Made by a program: the position numbers and the translations under genes. A stretch of DNA of 64,000 bases from UBA9926 sp913064795. GTDB lineage: Bacteria; Pseudomonadota; Gammaproteobacteria; Pseudomonadales; Azotimanducaceae. The stretch is taken from contig JBJKZD010000010.1 of NCBI GenBank assembly GCA_045560765.1, forward strand, positions 496,001 to 560,000. Reading direction: 5' to 3'. This document shows, one piece after another, positions 18,249 to 28,050 of the stretch (its first letter is position 1; every line of letters starts with the position of its first letter). The notes below the pieces were generated by a model that had not been told where the DNA came from, ran no database searches, and saw only the letters and a program-made list of their open reading frames with translations.

Positions 18249-19226
18249 TCACAGGCCAGCCGATTGTCCAGGATTTAAAAAGTGGTCGCAGACTTCAAAG
18301 AGTTCCAAGCGATTGCGCTCGAGTAGCATAGAGTGGGTTCCCAAGCCCAATACAGAATATTGCCGCGTTGCAGCGCCCTCTAGCCGCTTGAAAACCTGCC
18401 AACCCTGTTCTGGCGTGGTCTCGATATCGAGATCGCCCATGACGACGAGGGTGGGGGCTCGAATCGCCTCGGGTGCATACCAATCCTCACCCGTTATCGC
18501 ACAATGGAGGTAGTCAGCCTGCACGCCGCGGGGAGCCCGTAGATGCGGTTGATGGTCGGGATCAAATTCAGGATCACACCGCAGGACGTCTGCGCACCAT
18601 TTTTTTGCATGATCCGGGTCGATGATTTGATCGAGCAGGTCAGGGTTCAGGGTTTGAATCCAACGATCATAGGCCTCCTCGGCGGTCACGAGACGATAGG
18701 CACTGAGGGGATGAGCCGACGCTTTGGGGTTCGGATTGACCCAGAGTGCGCCGCAGAGTACCAAGCGGTCGACGGTTGAGGGCGATTGGCCTGCATATTG
18801 TCCGCAGATCGCGGATCCCCAGCTGTACCCAATTAAGGAGACTTGCTGAATGCCGCGGTCAGCCAAAATGAAGTCCACAGCAATTTTGACCTCGGTGACG
18901 GCTTGATCCGTGGTCATCAGCGGAGGATGCGACTCTGGCGCTTGGCTCATCACTTCGGGACGATCTGAAATCCCGTACCCAGAAAGGTCAAGGCACCAAG
19001 CGTCATAATGAGCGCTGGCCATGACGTCCATCCAAGATTGGCCGTCAGTTGGGTAGTCGAAGGTAGAGGTAGAGCCATAGGTTGCTCCGTGAATGAACAG
19101 AACAGTTTTGCTGCGGTCTTTAGGGTGAGCGCGGGATTTATTTCTGAGATTGATTGCGCAGTTGGGATAGACCCCCGCTAGGCGAAAATCCCGGCAAAGG
19201 ACGTCAGGTTTTTTTGGTTGGTTCAT
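18249..19226 (-). CDS. Alpha/beta hydrolase
   Basis: A 325-residue cytoplasmic alpha/beta hydrolase. The oxyanion region is VLFIHGATYGSTSTFDYP, the nucleophile elbow is GYSWGS, the catalytic Asp is near VVMGDLDIETTPEQG and the His near GLGTHSMLLERN. The substrate is unknown; esters, lactones or C-C bonds are all possible. Its start overlaps the stop of the upstream thioesterase by 4 bp (ATGA), so the two genes are translationally coupled and probably act on the same kind of substrate. Confidence 0.9.
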   Translation of the reverse strand: MNQPKKPDVLCRDFRLAGVYPNCAINLRNKSRAHPKDRSKTVLFIHGATYGSTSTFDYPTDGQSWMDVMASAHYDAWCLDLSGYGISDRPEVMSQAPESHPPLMTTDQAVTEVKIAVDFILADRGIQQVSLIGYSWGSAICGQYAGQSPSTVDRLVLCGALWVNPNPKASAHPLSAYRLVTAEEAYDRWIQTLNPDLLDQIIDPDHAKKWCADVLRCDPEFDPDHQPHLRAPRGVQADYLHCAITGEDWYAPEAIRAPTLVVMGDLDIETTPEQGWQVFKRLEGAATRQYSVLGLGTHSMLLERNRLELFEVCDHFLNPGQSAGL

Positions 19227-19639
19227 GATGCTGACGCCGTTGGAGTCGGTTGCGCGGTGTGGAACAGGGTCGCGATGAGCCGATCCTGCAAATCGAATAG
19301 ACGGCCTTCGGCGGTTGCACTGCGCTGGCCCAACTTAACCACTTTCACTTCAATTCGGGCGGCTCCGGGCTGAAGGCCTCGGTGAAACATGATATGCAAA
19401 TCGGTGGATAACGGCGCGAATTCCCGCTGATAACCGCTGATCATTGTGACCGAAGTTGCATCATCAAGCGCGGCGGCAATCATGCCGCCCTGAACGAGGC
19501 CCATAGGGTTAACGGATTGAGGAGGAAACGTCAGCTCGAAATGCTCAGTCCCATCTTGGGTTTGCGTGTGCTTGAGGCTAAAAAAAGACAGGGTGGGAGA
19601 AAAATGACCCTGGTTGAGTTGATCAAATACGTCGGTCAT
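19223..19639 (-). CDS. PaaI-type hotdog thioesterase
   Basis: A 138-residue hotdog-fold protein. The motif NPMGLVQGGMIAAALDDATSV is the characteristic catalytic/helix segment of PaaI-type acyl-CoA thioesterases, and the C-terminal beta hairpin with GQRSATAEGRLFD fits. These enzymes hydrolyse aromatic or aliphatic acyl-CoAs, often to free blocked CoA during aromatic catabolism. It is coupled to the alpha/beta hydrolase by a 4-bp overlap and starts with a good ribosome site (AAGGAGG upstream on the minus strand). Confidence 0.88.
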   Translation of the reverse strand: MTDVFDQLNQGHFSPTLSFFSLKHTQTQDGTEHFELTFPPQSVNPMGLVQGGMIAAALDDATSVTMISGYQREFAPLSTDLHIMFHRGLQPGAARIEVKVVKLGQRSATAEGRLFDLQDRLIATLFHTAQPTPTASAS

Positions 19640-20142
19640 GGCACCTCCTTAAAGCCCCGATGGTAACAAATCATGGGCGATTTAAACGATTTTTTGTGAA
19701 TCAGGCCCGCGTACTCCGACTGAGAATAGTTCGATCTTTAGGGGTGAAGCGGGATACCTTTGACCAGAGACGGGTTGAGGTTTGACCGGGGAGCTCAGTC
19801 ACCGACTGTCTGCACCCCCGGGGGGTGGGCGTTAAGGGCTTTCGATTAAACGCCACGCTGGATGGGTGCGAGCAATGGCGACTCGAACCTTCCCTGCGGC
19901 TCTGGTATAAACAGGATTGCGAGGGGTTTTCGGCAGCGTTTACTGAGGATTGCGACAAGGCGGAGAATCCACCCGATTTTTTGCCACTTTGAGCAGAGCC
20001 CGGCCCTGAAACTCCCAGCGTATTGAACCCGTGCAAGATACTGGAGGCCGAGGCTTAGCCAGGTCGAAATCCATGGGTTGCGCAAACCGCTGATGTTCAC
20101 GGGGAGTTTGTCGCCAGCAATTACGCCATCAGGAGAGCACAG
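19640..20142. other. Intergenic region upstream of aromatic operon
   Basis: 503 bp between divergent genes. It must carry promoters for both sides. A near-perfect inverted repeat CACCCCCGGGGGGTG lies around 19811-19825; it may be a regulator site or a chance G/C run. No gene is supported. The end carries the ribosome site CAGGAGAGCACAG. Confidence 0.4.
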
Positions 20143-21018
20143 ATGAAACTTGTAACGTTCACAGAATCGAAGGTCAGCAGAATCGGTGTTTTAAAGGATG
20201 ATCGTATCATTGACTTGAGCCAAGTTGCGCCGAACTTGCCCAAGGACATGCTGACCTTTTTGCAGCAAGGTGACGCAGCGATGAAGGCCGCCGCACAGCA
20301 TGTTGACGCGCAGGCGCAGTTTGCATTGGCAGAGGTGGTGATCGAGGCGCCGCTCATCCGACCACCGAAAATCTTAGCGATTGGGCTGAATTACCGGGCC
20401 CACGCTGAAGAAAGCAATATGGAGATTCCAAAATATCCGCTCGTTTTTACCAAGCAGGGCACTTCTGCCAATGGACCCTACGCGCCGATTCACGCGCCGA
20501 GGGAGACCCGGATGTTGGATTACGAGGGTGAACTGGCTATCGTGATTGGTAAACGCTGCCGGCGTGTAACGAAGGCAGATGCGCGCAAAGTCATTGCGGG
20601 ATTTTGTGTGCTAAACGATGTAAGCGTCAGGGAATGGCAGTTTTTAGTCACGCCGCCTCAGTTTACGATGGGTAAATCTTGGGACACCCACAATCCCTTT
20701 GGTCCAGCCATTGTGACGCCGGATGAAGTTGATCCTCACAACCTCATGCTAAGAACTTTTGTGAATGACGAGCTTCGGCAAGAAACCAACACGGATGATT
20801 TGATTTTTGATTGTTATGACATCATCGAGTTTCTCAGTACAGCTTTTACACTTGAGCCCGGTGACGTGATTGCCACGGGAACACCGAGCGGTGTTGGGGC
20901 TGCTATGAAGCCGCCTGCGCCCCTGCAGGTTGGCGACAGCGTACGCGTTGAAATCGAGGGGCTTGGGGCAATTGAGAATACAGTGGTCGCTGAGCCGGAC
21001 ACCGCCTTGATTGCATGA
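20143..21018 (+). CDS. Fumarylacetoacetate hydrolase (FAH) family protein
   Basis: A 291-residue metal-dependent enzyme. The core has ILAIGLNYRAHAEESNMEIP, metal ligands in DYEGELAIVIG, SVREWQ, and GDVIATGTPSGVGAA near the C-terminus. FAH-family enzymes hydrolyse C-C bonds of acylpyruvates or hydrate/decarboxylate 2-oxo acids from ring cleavage. It is the first gene of a tight operon: its stop overlaps the start of the flavin hydroxylase by 4 bp. The context suggests processing of a ring-cleavage product such as fumarylpyruvate-like acids. No extradiol dioxygenase is encoded next to it. Confidence 0.92.
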   Translation: MKLVTFTESKVSRIGVLKDDRIIDLSQVAPNLPKDMLTFLQQGDAAMKAAAQHVDAQAQFALAEVVIEAPLIRPPKILAIGLNYRAHAEESNMEIPKYPLVFTKQGTSANGPYAPIHAPRETRMLDYEGELAIVIGKRCRRVTKADARKVIAGFCVLNDVSVREWQFLVTPPQFTMGKSWDTHNPFGPAIVTPDEVDPHNLMLRTFVNDELRQETNTDDLIFDCYDIIEFLSTAFTLEPGDVIATGTPSGVGAAMKPPAPLQVGDSVRVEIEGLGAIENTVVAEPDTALIA

Positions 21019-22568
21019 GGGTGGCAGTCGAGACCGTTTTTGATGTAGCCATCGTCGGTTTAGGTCCTGTCGGCTGCTTTGGTGCGATTTTGCTTGCCGA
21101 AGCTGGACTGAAAGTGGTCTGTCTCGAAAAAGAGTCCGAAGTCTACAAACTCCCTCGAGCCGTCAACCTGGACGGAGAAATCATTCGGGCGCTGCAGGCC
21201 GTCGACCTCGCAGAGACGGTAAATGCCATGATGCAACCGCTTCGGCCTGGTGAACGAGCGGGGTTTGCTAATTCGAAGCGCGAATGGTTATTTGGTGTCG
21301 CCGCGTCGCCCTCGGGCAGTCATGGCTGGCAACCGAGTAATATGTTTGATCAACCCGAATTAGAGCAGTTTTTGCGAGATAAAACGCTCGAGCACCAAAA
21401 CGTCACAACGTTTATTGGTTATGAAGTAACCGAGTTTGAGATTCAGCCTGAGCAAGTGACTTTAAGCGCGGAGGATAACGCACAGAACATTGTCGTTGCC
21501 GCCAAGTTTATGATCGCTTGCGATGGTGCCAATAGCCCAACGCGCAAAGCGTTAGAGATCCCATGGCGTGATTTGGGATATGACCAGGACTGGCTTGTTG
21601 TCGATGTTGTGATGACCGCTGAGCACGATCTCGCCAATGAAGTCCTGCAAATCTGCGATCCCGATCGAATTCATACCTATGTTGCGACCAAAGAGCCATT
21701 CCGGCGCTGGGAGTTCCAGCTTAATCCGGGCGAGACGGCCGATCAGATGCTGAAAGAGGACACCATTGCAAAGCTGCTAGACCCTTGGGTGCCGAGGGAT
21801 ACTTATACACTGCGCCGCACGGCGGTCTATCAGTTCCATGCTGCGGTTGCCGCGACTTGGCGCCGTGAAAGAGTTTTGCTGGCCGGTGATGCCGCCCACC
21901 AAACCCCGCCGTTTTTGGGACAGGGTATGAATGCCGGTATGCGTGACCTGATCAATCTGGCCTGGAAGCTGCCGCTGGTATTGAATCAGATCTGCGCCGA
22001 GACGCTGTTAGATACTTACCCGTTGGAACGGGCGGGTCATGCTCATGATCTTGTGTCCTGGGCCGTATCCATGGGTCATTTGATGACCCACCTGGCGGCG
22101 ACAGAGGCCGCGGAGCGCGCAGGCAAACCAGCGCCGGCGCCGCCCGAGTCAATGCAGACCTCAGGTTACGGTCAGGGCAGAGAGCAACCACCGATTCGAT
22201 CAGGCGCGGTAATGACCGCACAATTATCTGACCAAGGGATTACCGGTTATCTGCTGAGCCAGCCCATGGTGAAGGTTGGTTCTGACAAACCGGTTAGATT
22301 CGACACGTTGCTCGGGGCCGGGTTTGCCCTGATTTCTCACGGCGATGTCGAGCTGAGTGCGGCAAGTCAGGCGGTCGTTGATCACCTTTCGATCAGACTT
22401 GTGAATGTGGCGGCAATGGAAACCGTAAAAGGCCGGTTTGCCGATGTGTTGTTAGCGGGAGAAACCGTGTTAGTTAGACCGGACAAGGTCGTTTTTGGTC
22501 ATACCAGCGACGCCGTGAAGGCCGATGATCTGTTGACAGCGCTCAAAAATGCGATGCCGTTTTGCTGA
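21015..22568 (+). CDS. MhpA-like FAD-dependent aromatic hydroxylase
   Basis: A 517-residue class A flavin monooxygenase. Seen: FAD motif VAIVGLGPVGCFGAILLAEA (~11-30), the DG motif in ACDGANSPTRK, and the GD motif in LLAGDAAHQTPPFLGQGMNAG. It resembles 3-(3-hydroxyphenyl)propionate hydroxylase and other phenol hydroxylases of the group, including the C-terminal thioredoxin-like tail. It would hydroxylate a phenolic substrate using NAD(P)H and O2. The 4-bp overlap with the FAH gene and 98 bp to the Rieske gene place it in one operon. The substrate remains inferred. Confidence 0.9.
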   Translation: MRVAVETVFDVAIVGLGPVGCFGAILLAEAGLKVVCLEKESEVYKLPRAVNLDGEIIRALQAVDLAETVNAMMQPLRPGERAGFANSKREWLFGVAASPSGSHGWQPSNMFDQPELEQFLRDKTLEHQNVTTFIGYEVTEFEIQPEQVTLSAEDNAQNIVVAAKFMIACDGANSPTRKALEIPWRDLGYDQDWLVVDVVMTAEHDLANEVLQICDPDRIHTYVATKEPFRRWEFQLNPGETADQMLKEDTIAKLLDPWVPRDTYTLRRTAVYQFHAAVAATWRRERVLLAGDAAHQTPPFLGQGMNAGMRDLINLAWKLPLVLNQICAETLLDTYPLERAGHAHDLVSWAVSMGHLMTHLAATEAAERAGKPAPAPPESMQTSGYGQGREQPPIRSGAVMTAQLSDQGITGYLLSQPMVKVGSDKPVRFDTLLGAGFALISHGDVELSAASQAVVDHLSIRLVNVAAMETVKGRFADVLLAGETVLVRPDKVVFGHTSDAVKADDLLTALKNAMPFC

Positions 22569-22666
22569 GTAACAACGCGCTTGCCCTCTGGTACTTTCTG
22601 ATTAAATCGGGCATCTTAGGAGCCTTTAGGAGCGTCTGAAGATGGACGTCAGCAGGAGAGAGGAAG

Positions 22667-24034
22667 GTGTCTAAAACGTTAAAGCCTGGTGAAGCCCGAG
22701 CCCCAGGACATACCTATCAAGAAGCGATTGCTAAGGATGCATCACAGCCGCCTGAAGCGTTCTTGGACTATTCTTATGAGTTCCTTGGCGATCAAGACAT
22801 TCCTTATTCGCATTATACCTCGCATGAGTTTGCACAATCAGAGATGGAACAGTTGTGGCCCCGGGTTTGGCAGATGGCTTGTCGAGAGGAACATATTCCT
22901 GAGCCTGGGGATTATCAGGTCTATGACATCGGGCACTTGTCAGCCATTGTCACGCGCACTGAGTCAATGCAGATTAAGGCCTATGTCAACGCTTGCATGC
23001 ATCGAGGCACCGCACTTAAGCCCCCGGGAGACAATGGCTACTGTCAGGCTTTCCGGTGTCCCTTTCATGGCTGGGTCTACTCCTTGGATGGTGAACTCCT
23101 TGAGTTGCCAGAGGATTGGGACTTCCCACATGTTGGCGCAGGGACCCACAGCCTCCGAGAAATCCTAGTCGATACGTGGGCAGGGTTTGTCTTTGTGAAT
23201 TTCGATCGAGAGGCCGAGTCGCTGGCTGAGTTTTTGGGAGTTCTGCCTGAGCATTTTAAAGATTTTGATATCGCTAATCGCAGGATAGAAACCCATGTTT
23301 GTAAGCGGCTACCTGTCAATTGGAAAGCTGCCGAGGAGGCCTTCATGGAGGCCTACCACGTGAAAGAGACCCATGCGGGAGGAAGGGACTTTTCTGAACC
23401 CGTGACGACTTACGACGTTTATCCTAAGAATGTGAATCGCTTTATTCATACCGTTGGCTCGGTGAACCCCAGAATGCCTTCAGCGCCAAGCGAACAGGAA
23501 TTAATGCGTGCCTTGTGGGGGCGGCGGGGCCCGGCGGAGGGGGATTGTCCCACCGTGCCCGAAGGTGCGACAGCCAGGGACGTCTACGCTGAGGTCATTA
23601 AAAAATCCCTGGGCGAGCAATACGATATGGATTTCTCCCAGTACTCAACCGCACAAACCCTGGATTCCATTGAGTATTTCGTTTTCCCTAACTTTTTTAT
23701 TTTTCCGGGATTGTCCTTGCCGATGGTTTACAGGTTCCGGCCTGATCCAAAGGATCCGGACTATTCCTACTTTGATTTATATTTTTTAAGACCTTCTGAG
23801 CCTGGGAGCTCCCAACCACCGCCAGAGCCGATGAGGCTCGACGTCAAAGACAGCTATACCTTGTCGGAGGGTTTGGGGTTCTTGGGCGCTGTATATGATC
23901 AGGATACTGACAACATGGCGGCCCAAACCCGAGGCTTTAAGACCTGTGCGAAAGGCGGACAGACCTTGGGCAATTATCAGGAAGTTAGGATTCGCCACCT
24001 TCATCAACGCATTAAAGATTACGTGGAAAACTGA
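22667..24034 (+). CDS. Rieske aromatic ring-hydroxylating oxygenase, alpha subunit
   Basis: A 455-residue oxygenase. The N-terminal Rieske centre is CMHRG...CPFHGW (Cys110, His112, Cys131, His134). The mononuclear iron site is in EAFMEAYHVKETH: His231 and His236, with Glu228 at the place normally taken by the bridging Asp. These enzymes use electrons from a ferredoxin and reductase to hydroxylate aromatic or other substrates, or to remove O- or N-methyl groups. It starts at GTG after AGGAGAG. The partner Rieske ferredoxin follows with a 1-bp overlap; no beta subunit is present, so an alpha3 enzyme is likely. No reductase gene is visible. Confidence 0.92.
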   Translation: MSKTLKPGEARAPGHTYQEAIAKDASQPPEAFLDYSYEFLGDQDIPYSHYTSHEFAQSEMEQLWPRVWQMACREEHIPEPGDYQVYDIGHLSAIVTRTESMQIKAYVNACMHRGTALKPPGDNGYCQAFRCPFHGWVYSLDGELLELPEDWDFPHVGAGTHSLREILVDTWAGFVFVNFDREAESLAEFLGVLPEHFKDFDIANRRIETHVCKRLPVNWKAAEEAFMEAYHVKETHAGGRDFSEPVTTYDVYPKNVNRFIHTVGSVNPRMPSAPSEQELMRALWGRRGPAEGDCPTVPEGATARDVYAEVIKKSLGEQYDMDFSQYSTAQTLDSIEYFVFPNFFIFPGLSLPMVYRFRPDPKDPDYSYFDLYFLRPSEPGSSQPPPEPMRLDVKDSYTLSEGLGFLGAVYDQDTDNMAAQTRGFKTCAKGGQTLGNYQEVRIRHLHQRIKDYVEN

Positions 24035-24354
24035 TGACAGTGAGTGACTTGGAGATGAGCGCGTTATCACCCGATTCGCGTCAAGTCGTCATGCATGAGG
24101 GTGTCTGCGTCTTAGTTTGCAACACCGGCGGCACGCACTATGCGATTGAAAATCGCTGCACACATCAGGATACGCCATTGCATGAAGGCAGAATTCGGAA
24201 CGGATTGATCTCATGCCCCCTGCACGGCGTTCGTTTCGACTTGAAGACGGGTGAACCGCGAGGCGATCTCACTCGGATCCCAGTGCGCACTTTTGCGGTT
24301 GAGCAGACCGGGGATCGATTGCGTGTACAAATAGATCAGATGCGCTCGAGTTAA
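24034..24354 (+). CDS. Rieske-type ferredoxin
   Basis: A 106-residue electron carrier with the full Rieske set: CTHQD (Cys42, His44) and CPLHG (Cys61, His64). The spacing and size match the ferredoxins of aromatic ring-hydroxylating systems, such as BphF/NdoA types. Its ATG shares one base with the stop of the oxygenase gene, so it is surely its partner. It ends the operon; the reductase that should feed it is not in this window. Confidence 0.92.
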   Translation: MTVSDLEMSALSPDSRQVVMHEGVCVLVCNTGGTHYAIENRCTHQDTPLHEGRIRNGLISCPLHGVRFDLKTGEPRGDLTRIPVRTFAVEQTGDRLRVQIDQMRSS

Positions 24355-24805
24355 CAAGAAGCGGTTGGCACCGATTAATCGCCTTCCGTTTGATTCAGAA
24401 AAGTATCGTGAGTCTTTGCTCTTTGTCCTCCAGTCGTCTCTTAAACAGAATTGGAGGAGCACCTCCATGTGTGGTTGAGCCGCGCAAGCCGTCTTCAGCG
24501 CAATGATGATCGGTCACCATGCTCAAGCCGAGCACCGTCGCTGGGTAAATTGTCTCAAACGATGGAACATTTTAAGCGGTTTAGTTCAATTATCGTTTTG
24601 AAAGGCTATAATCTGTGGCTTGTAGTTTCGGACCAAAAATTTACCAAAAATTTACCAAAAATTTGCCGAAAATTCGCTAAAAAAAGGCGAGAATCACGCG
24701 CAAAATGGGTTCGAAGAGAACAAGCGTTGTTTTAACGGGTCAACGAAGCCTTTTTTCGGATAAAGCGCAACTAAATATGAAAGATAAGTCCTAGGAGAGT
24801 CGAAT
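24355..24805. other. Leader region of the TonB-dependent receptor gene
   Basis: A 451-bp gap. It holds a perfect TATAAT (24607-24612) with a poor -35, followed by the 11-bp A-tract repeats. An open frame of 94 codons across the repeats has no ribosome site and looks like low-complexity chance. The receptor's ribosome site TAGGAGAG is at the end. Confidence 0.45.
24632..24675 (+). repeat. 11-bp A-tract tandem repeat
   Basis: ACCAAAAATTT is repeated exactly three times (24632-24664) and then decays (GCCGAAAATTC). A/T tracts every 11 bp are nearly in phase with the DNA helix and should bend the DNA. It lies downstream of a TATAAT and ~130 bp before the receptor start. Confidence 0.7.
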
Positions 24806-27800
24806 TTGAAATCGAGAATTAATTTTGTGATGAGCAAAGCCGCTGCAACGATTGCCCTGCTAATGGCGATCGGTTTCCTCAATCCAGCCCATGCACAGAC
24901 CACGACTGCGATCCGTGGCGTCGTTGTCAACCAGCAAGATGTTCCAGTCAGCGATGCAAGCGTAACGATCACGCACACCGCTTCCGGCACTGTATCCCTC
25001 GCTTCATCGAACGAAAACGGGGTGTTCTCTGCCCGTGGTTTACGCGTAGGCGGTCCCTACTCGGTAGAGATAAAAGGAAGTGGATTCTCGGCGGTTCAGG
25101 TCGACGACCTTTATTTAGCCCTAGATCGAACCTTGAATCTTCCGGTAACCGTGCAGTCCGATCAGGCCATCGAGGAGATTGTGGTCACTGGGACGCGAAA
25201 GTCCGTTGGATACAAGAATGAAGGGTTGGGGACCGATTTAGGTATCGAGGCTTTGGGAGAAGTCGTTTCTATTGATCGGGATATCACTGATGCAGCGGCG
25301 CAAAATCCTTTTGCGATCGTTAACGTTCAGTCTGGTGGAGCGAAGGAGTTAACCATCGCCGGTGCAAATAATCGTTTTAATTCTCTCACTATTGATGGGG
25401 TTGCACTCAACGACCGGTTTGGTTTGAACGCTAACGGTTATCCCACGCAGCGATCTCCCATTTCCTACGATGCGATCGAGTCTCTGTCAATCCAGACCGC
25501 GCCATTTGATGTGGAGTACAACGGTTTCACTGGGGGAACAATTAACGCAGTCACCAAATCAGGCACCAACGATTTCTTTGGTTCGTTGGCTTATTACTCC
25601 ACGGATGATTCACTCATTGGCGACAAAAACAATGACCAAGACTTCGACTTCACATTCGAAGAAGAAACGACCGTAGCAACATTGGGTGGACCCATCATCC
25701 AAGATAAGTTGTTCTTTTTTGTTGCCTACGACAAGTACGAAGAAATTGCGCCGCTTCAGCGAGGGCCGGTGGGTTCTGGTGCATTAAATATCGAAGACAA
25801 CATCACGCTCCAGGACGTCACAGAAGTTGGACAGATTGTATCTGAAGTGTGGGGTTTTGATATTGGTGACTTTAATAAGGCGCCTGCAAAAGACGAGAAG
25901 ATCCTCGCAAATGTTGACTGGAACATTAGCGAGGGCCACAGAGCCAAATTTACCTACATTAGTACTGAAGGAAACACGATTCGCGAGCAAAACGGTAATA
26001 ACTTTCTAGCCTCTGATAATCGCCTTGGTGCGTCTTCAGCTTGGTACGATCGTTCCGAAGAAGTTGAGACGGTTATTGGCCACCTTTTCTCTGACTGGAC
26101 TCCAAATTTCTCTACTCAGCTCAAAATCGCTAGGACAGAACAGGCTACAGGTCAGGACTCTCTCAATGGAGCCGAGTTCCCTTCTTTTGCCGTGTTCCTC
26201 CGTGAGGCGGACGGCGATGAAAATTATCTTGTGATTGGTCCCGACCGTTTTCGGCACGGCAATTCTTTGAATCAAGAGTTCTTTCAGATAAAAGCGATTG
26301 CCGAGTATGTCACGGGAGATCACTTGATTAAGGTTGGCTTTGAGCGTGAGGAAGTGGATGTGAACAATCTCTTTGCTCAGAACTCGGAAGGCTCCTACGT
26401 TTTTGACAGTGTCGACGACCTCCGAAATGCAACAGCTTCCGGTTTGCTTTATAACAATGCTGTGACTAACAACGAGAATGATCTTCGCGCGATCTGGGGG
26501 TATGAATATAATTCTCTGTATGTTCAGGACACTTGGGATATTTCAAATAATCTGACTTTGGATTTTGGTCTTCGTTACGATCGCTACGGGAGTAACGGTA
26601 GCATAAGAGAGAACCCAAACTTTGTAGATCGCTACGGCTACTCGAACGCAAATGACATTGATGGGCTTGACGTTGTGCTACCCAGAGTGTCATTTGAGTG
26701 GAACGCTAGCGAATCGTTGACCGTACGTGGCGGTATCGGTAAGTTTTCAGGCGGCTCGCCGGGTGTTTGGATTTCAAACAGCTACTCCAACGATGGTGTC
26801 ATTTCTGATGGGTCTAACGCGTTTGGCGTCGTCAACGTGCCAACCACGCCGGACGCCTCAACGGGACAATACATACCCGCCGACGTTCTCAACGACCTCG
26901 CTACTAAAGCCCCTGATGGTTCCGTGAATGCCCTGGCAGATTCTTTTGAAATTCCAACAACTTTGAAGGTGAGCATTGGTGCCGCTTATTTGACCCAAAG
27001 TGACTGGTTGATATCGGCTGATGTGTTGTATAACGATCTGGAAAATGCAGCTTACTGGTTCGATCAACGATGCGCTGTTCAGACTGCATCAGCGCCAGAT
27101 GGTCGACCTATTTATGATTGCGGCGGGGGCGATGCTGAGGCAATCGTTATAGATTCTACTGATCAGGGTAGCGGGCTATTGTACGCTCTGGCTGTGAGCA
27201 AAGACTGGAGCACCGCCTTTGGTGAGATCGATATGTTTGCCAGCGTTACCTTCGCCGATGTAGAAGATGTGGGTTACGGTACGTCATCCACCGCGACTTC
27301 AAACTATTCTGATTTTGCTGCTTATGATCGTCAGCGTCCTCGCGCTGGTGTTTCCAATTTCGAGACAGAATCCGCTATTAAATTCCGGCTAAATTGGTCG
27401 AAAGAGTTTTTCAGTGGCTATGAAACAAAAGTATCGCTCTTTGCAACGGGCCGTACTGGGCAGCCATACAGCTACACCTTCAACGAAAATAACGCGTGTC
27501 TGTTGGATGTAGGTGGGGGTCGTTGTGCCCGGGAGAGCCGCAATGACGATGCGGGGCACCTGCTTTATGTACCTTCTGGTCCCAATGATCCGTTGTTTGC
27601 GGCAACATCGTTTGGCGGCGATGCTGCTGAACAGCAGGCTTTTTTTGACTACATCAATAACTCAGAGCTGGCTCAGTATGCGGGGGGTATCGCTGCACGA
27701 AACGGCGACACATCGAGATGGTCTACGCTGATTGATTTGAGAATCAAACAAGAGCTCCCTGGCTTTTTGCCAGAGCATCGATCCATGCTGTTCTTTGATA

Positions 27801-28006
27801 TCGAGAATCTGGGCAACTTGCTCAACTCTGACTGGGGTAGGGTTGAGCGAACCCGCTACGAGTACGAGCGCGATGTGGTATCGGCGAGCATTGTGGAAGG
27901 CCAATACGAGTATTTCCGGCTCAACAGTGATCGAAGTATTAAGAACCTTGAGACGCTTAGTCGATCGGTTTGGCAAATCCAGCTGGGTATTAAATACGAT
28001 TTTTAA
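24806..28006 (+). CDS. TonB-dependent receptor, Oar-like with carboxypeptidase-regulatory N-domain
   Basis: A 1066-residue outer-membrane receptor. A signal peptide ends at PAHA/QT; residues ~33-115 form a CarboxypepD_reg-like beta domain (IRGVVVNQQDVPVSDASVTI); a TonB-box-like EEIVVTGTRK follows, then the plug with NRFNSLTIDGVALND, and a long beta barrel ending in aromatic IQLGIKYDF. This domain order is that of Oar/RagA-like receptors. Start is TTG 24806 (AGGAG eight bases upstream); an internal ATG (MSKAAATIALL) is possible. A strong terminator follows. It stands right after the aromatic operon but may serve a peptide or carbohydrate ligand; the ligand is unknown. Confidence 0.93.
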   Translation: MKSRINFVMSKAAATIALLMAIGFLNPAHAQTTTAIRGVVVNQQDVPVSDASVTITHTASGTVSLASSNENGVFSARGLRVGGPYSVEIKGSGFSAVQVDDLYLALDRTLNLPVTVQSDQAIEEIVVTGTRKSVGYKNEGLGTDLGIEALGEVVSIDRDITDAAAQNPFAIVNVQSGGAKELTIAGANNRFNSLTIDGVALNDRFGLNANGYPTQRSPISYDAIESLSIQTAPFDVEYNGFTGGTINAVTKSGTNDFFGSLAYYSTDDSLIGDKNNDQDFDFTFEEETTVATLGGPIIQDKLFFFVAYDKYEEIAPLQRGPVGSGALNIEDNITLQDVTEVGQIVSEVWGFDIGDFNKAPAKDEKILANVDWNISEGHRAKFTYISTEGNTIREQNGNNFLASDNRLGASSAWYDRSEEVETVIGHLFSDWTPNFSTQLKIARTEQATGQDSLNGAEFPSFAVFLREADGDENYLVIGPDRFRHGNSLNQEFFQIKAIAEYVTGDHLIKVGFEREEVDVNNLFAQNSEGSYVFDSVDDLRNATASGLLYNNAVTNNENDLRAIWGYEYNSLYVQDTWDISNNLTLDFGLRYDRYGSNGSIRENPNFVDRYGYSNANDIDGLDVVLPRVSFEWNASESLTVRGGIGKFSGGSPGVWISNSYSNDGVISDGSNAFGVVNVPTTPDASTGQYIPADVLNDLATKAPDGSVNALADSFEIPTTLKVSIGAAYLTQSDWLISADVLYNDLENAAYWFDQRCAVQTASAPDGRPIYDCGGGDAEAIVIDSTDQGSGLLYALAVSKDWSTAFGEIDMFASVTFADVEDVGYGTSSTATSNYSDFAAYDRQRPRAGVSNFETESAIKFRLNWSKEFFSGYETKVSLFATGRTGQPYSYTFNENNACLLDVGGGRCARESRNDDAGHLLYVPSGPNDPLFAATSFGGDAAEQQAFFDYINNSELAQYAGGIAARNGDTSRWSTLIDLRIKQELPGFLPEHRSMLFFDIENLGNLLNSDWGRVERTRYEYERDVVSASIVEGQYEYFRLNSDRSIKNLETLSRSVWQIQLGIKYDF

Positions 28007-28050
28007 GATCCAATTTCTGCGGTTCGGGTGGATACTCAATTGTTGAGACT

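Noticed and set aside
24451..24735. A 94-codon open frame upstream of the TonB receptor
   Set aside because: It runs through the A-tract repeat, has no ribosome site and gives low-complexity protein.
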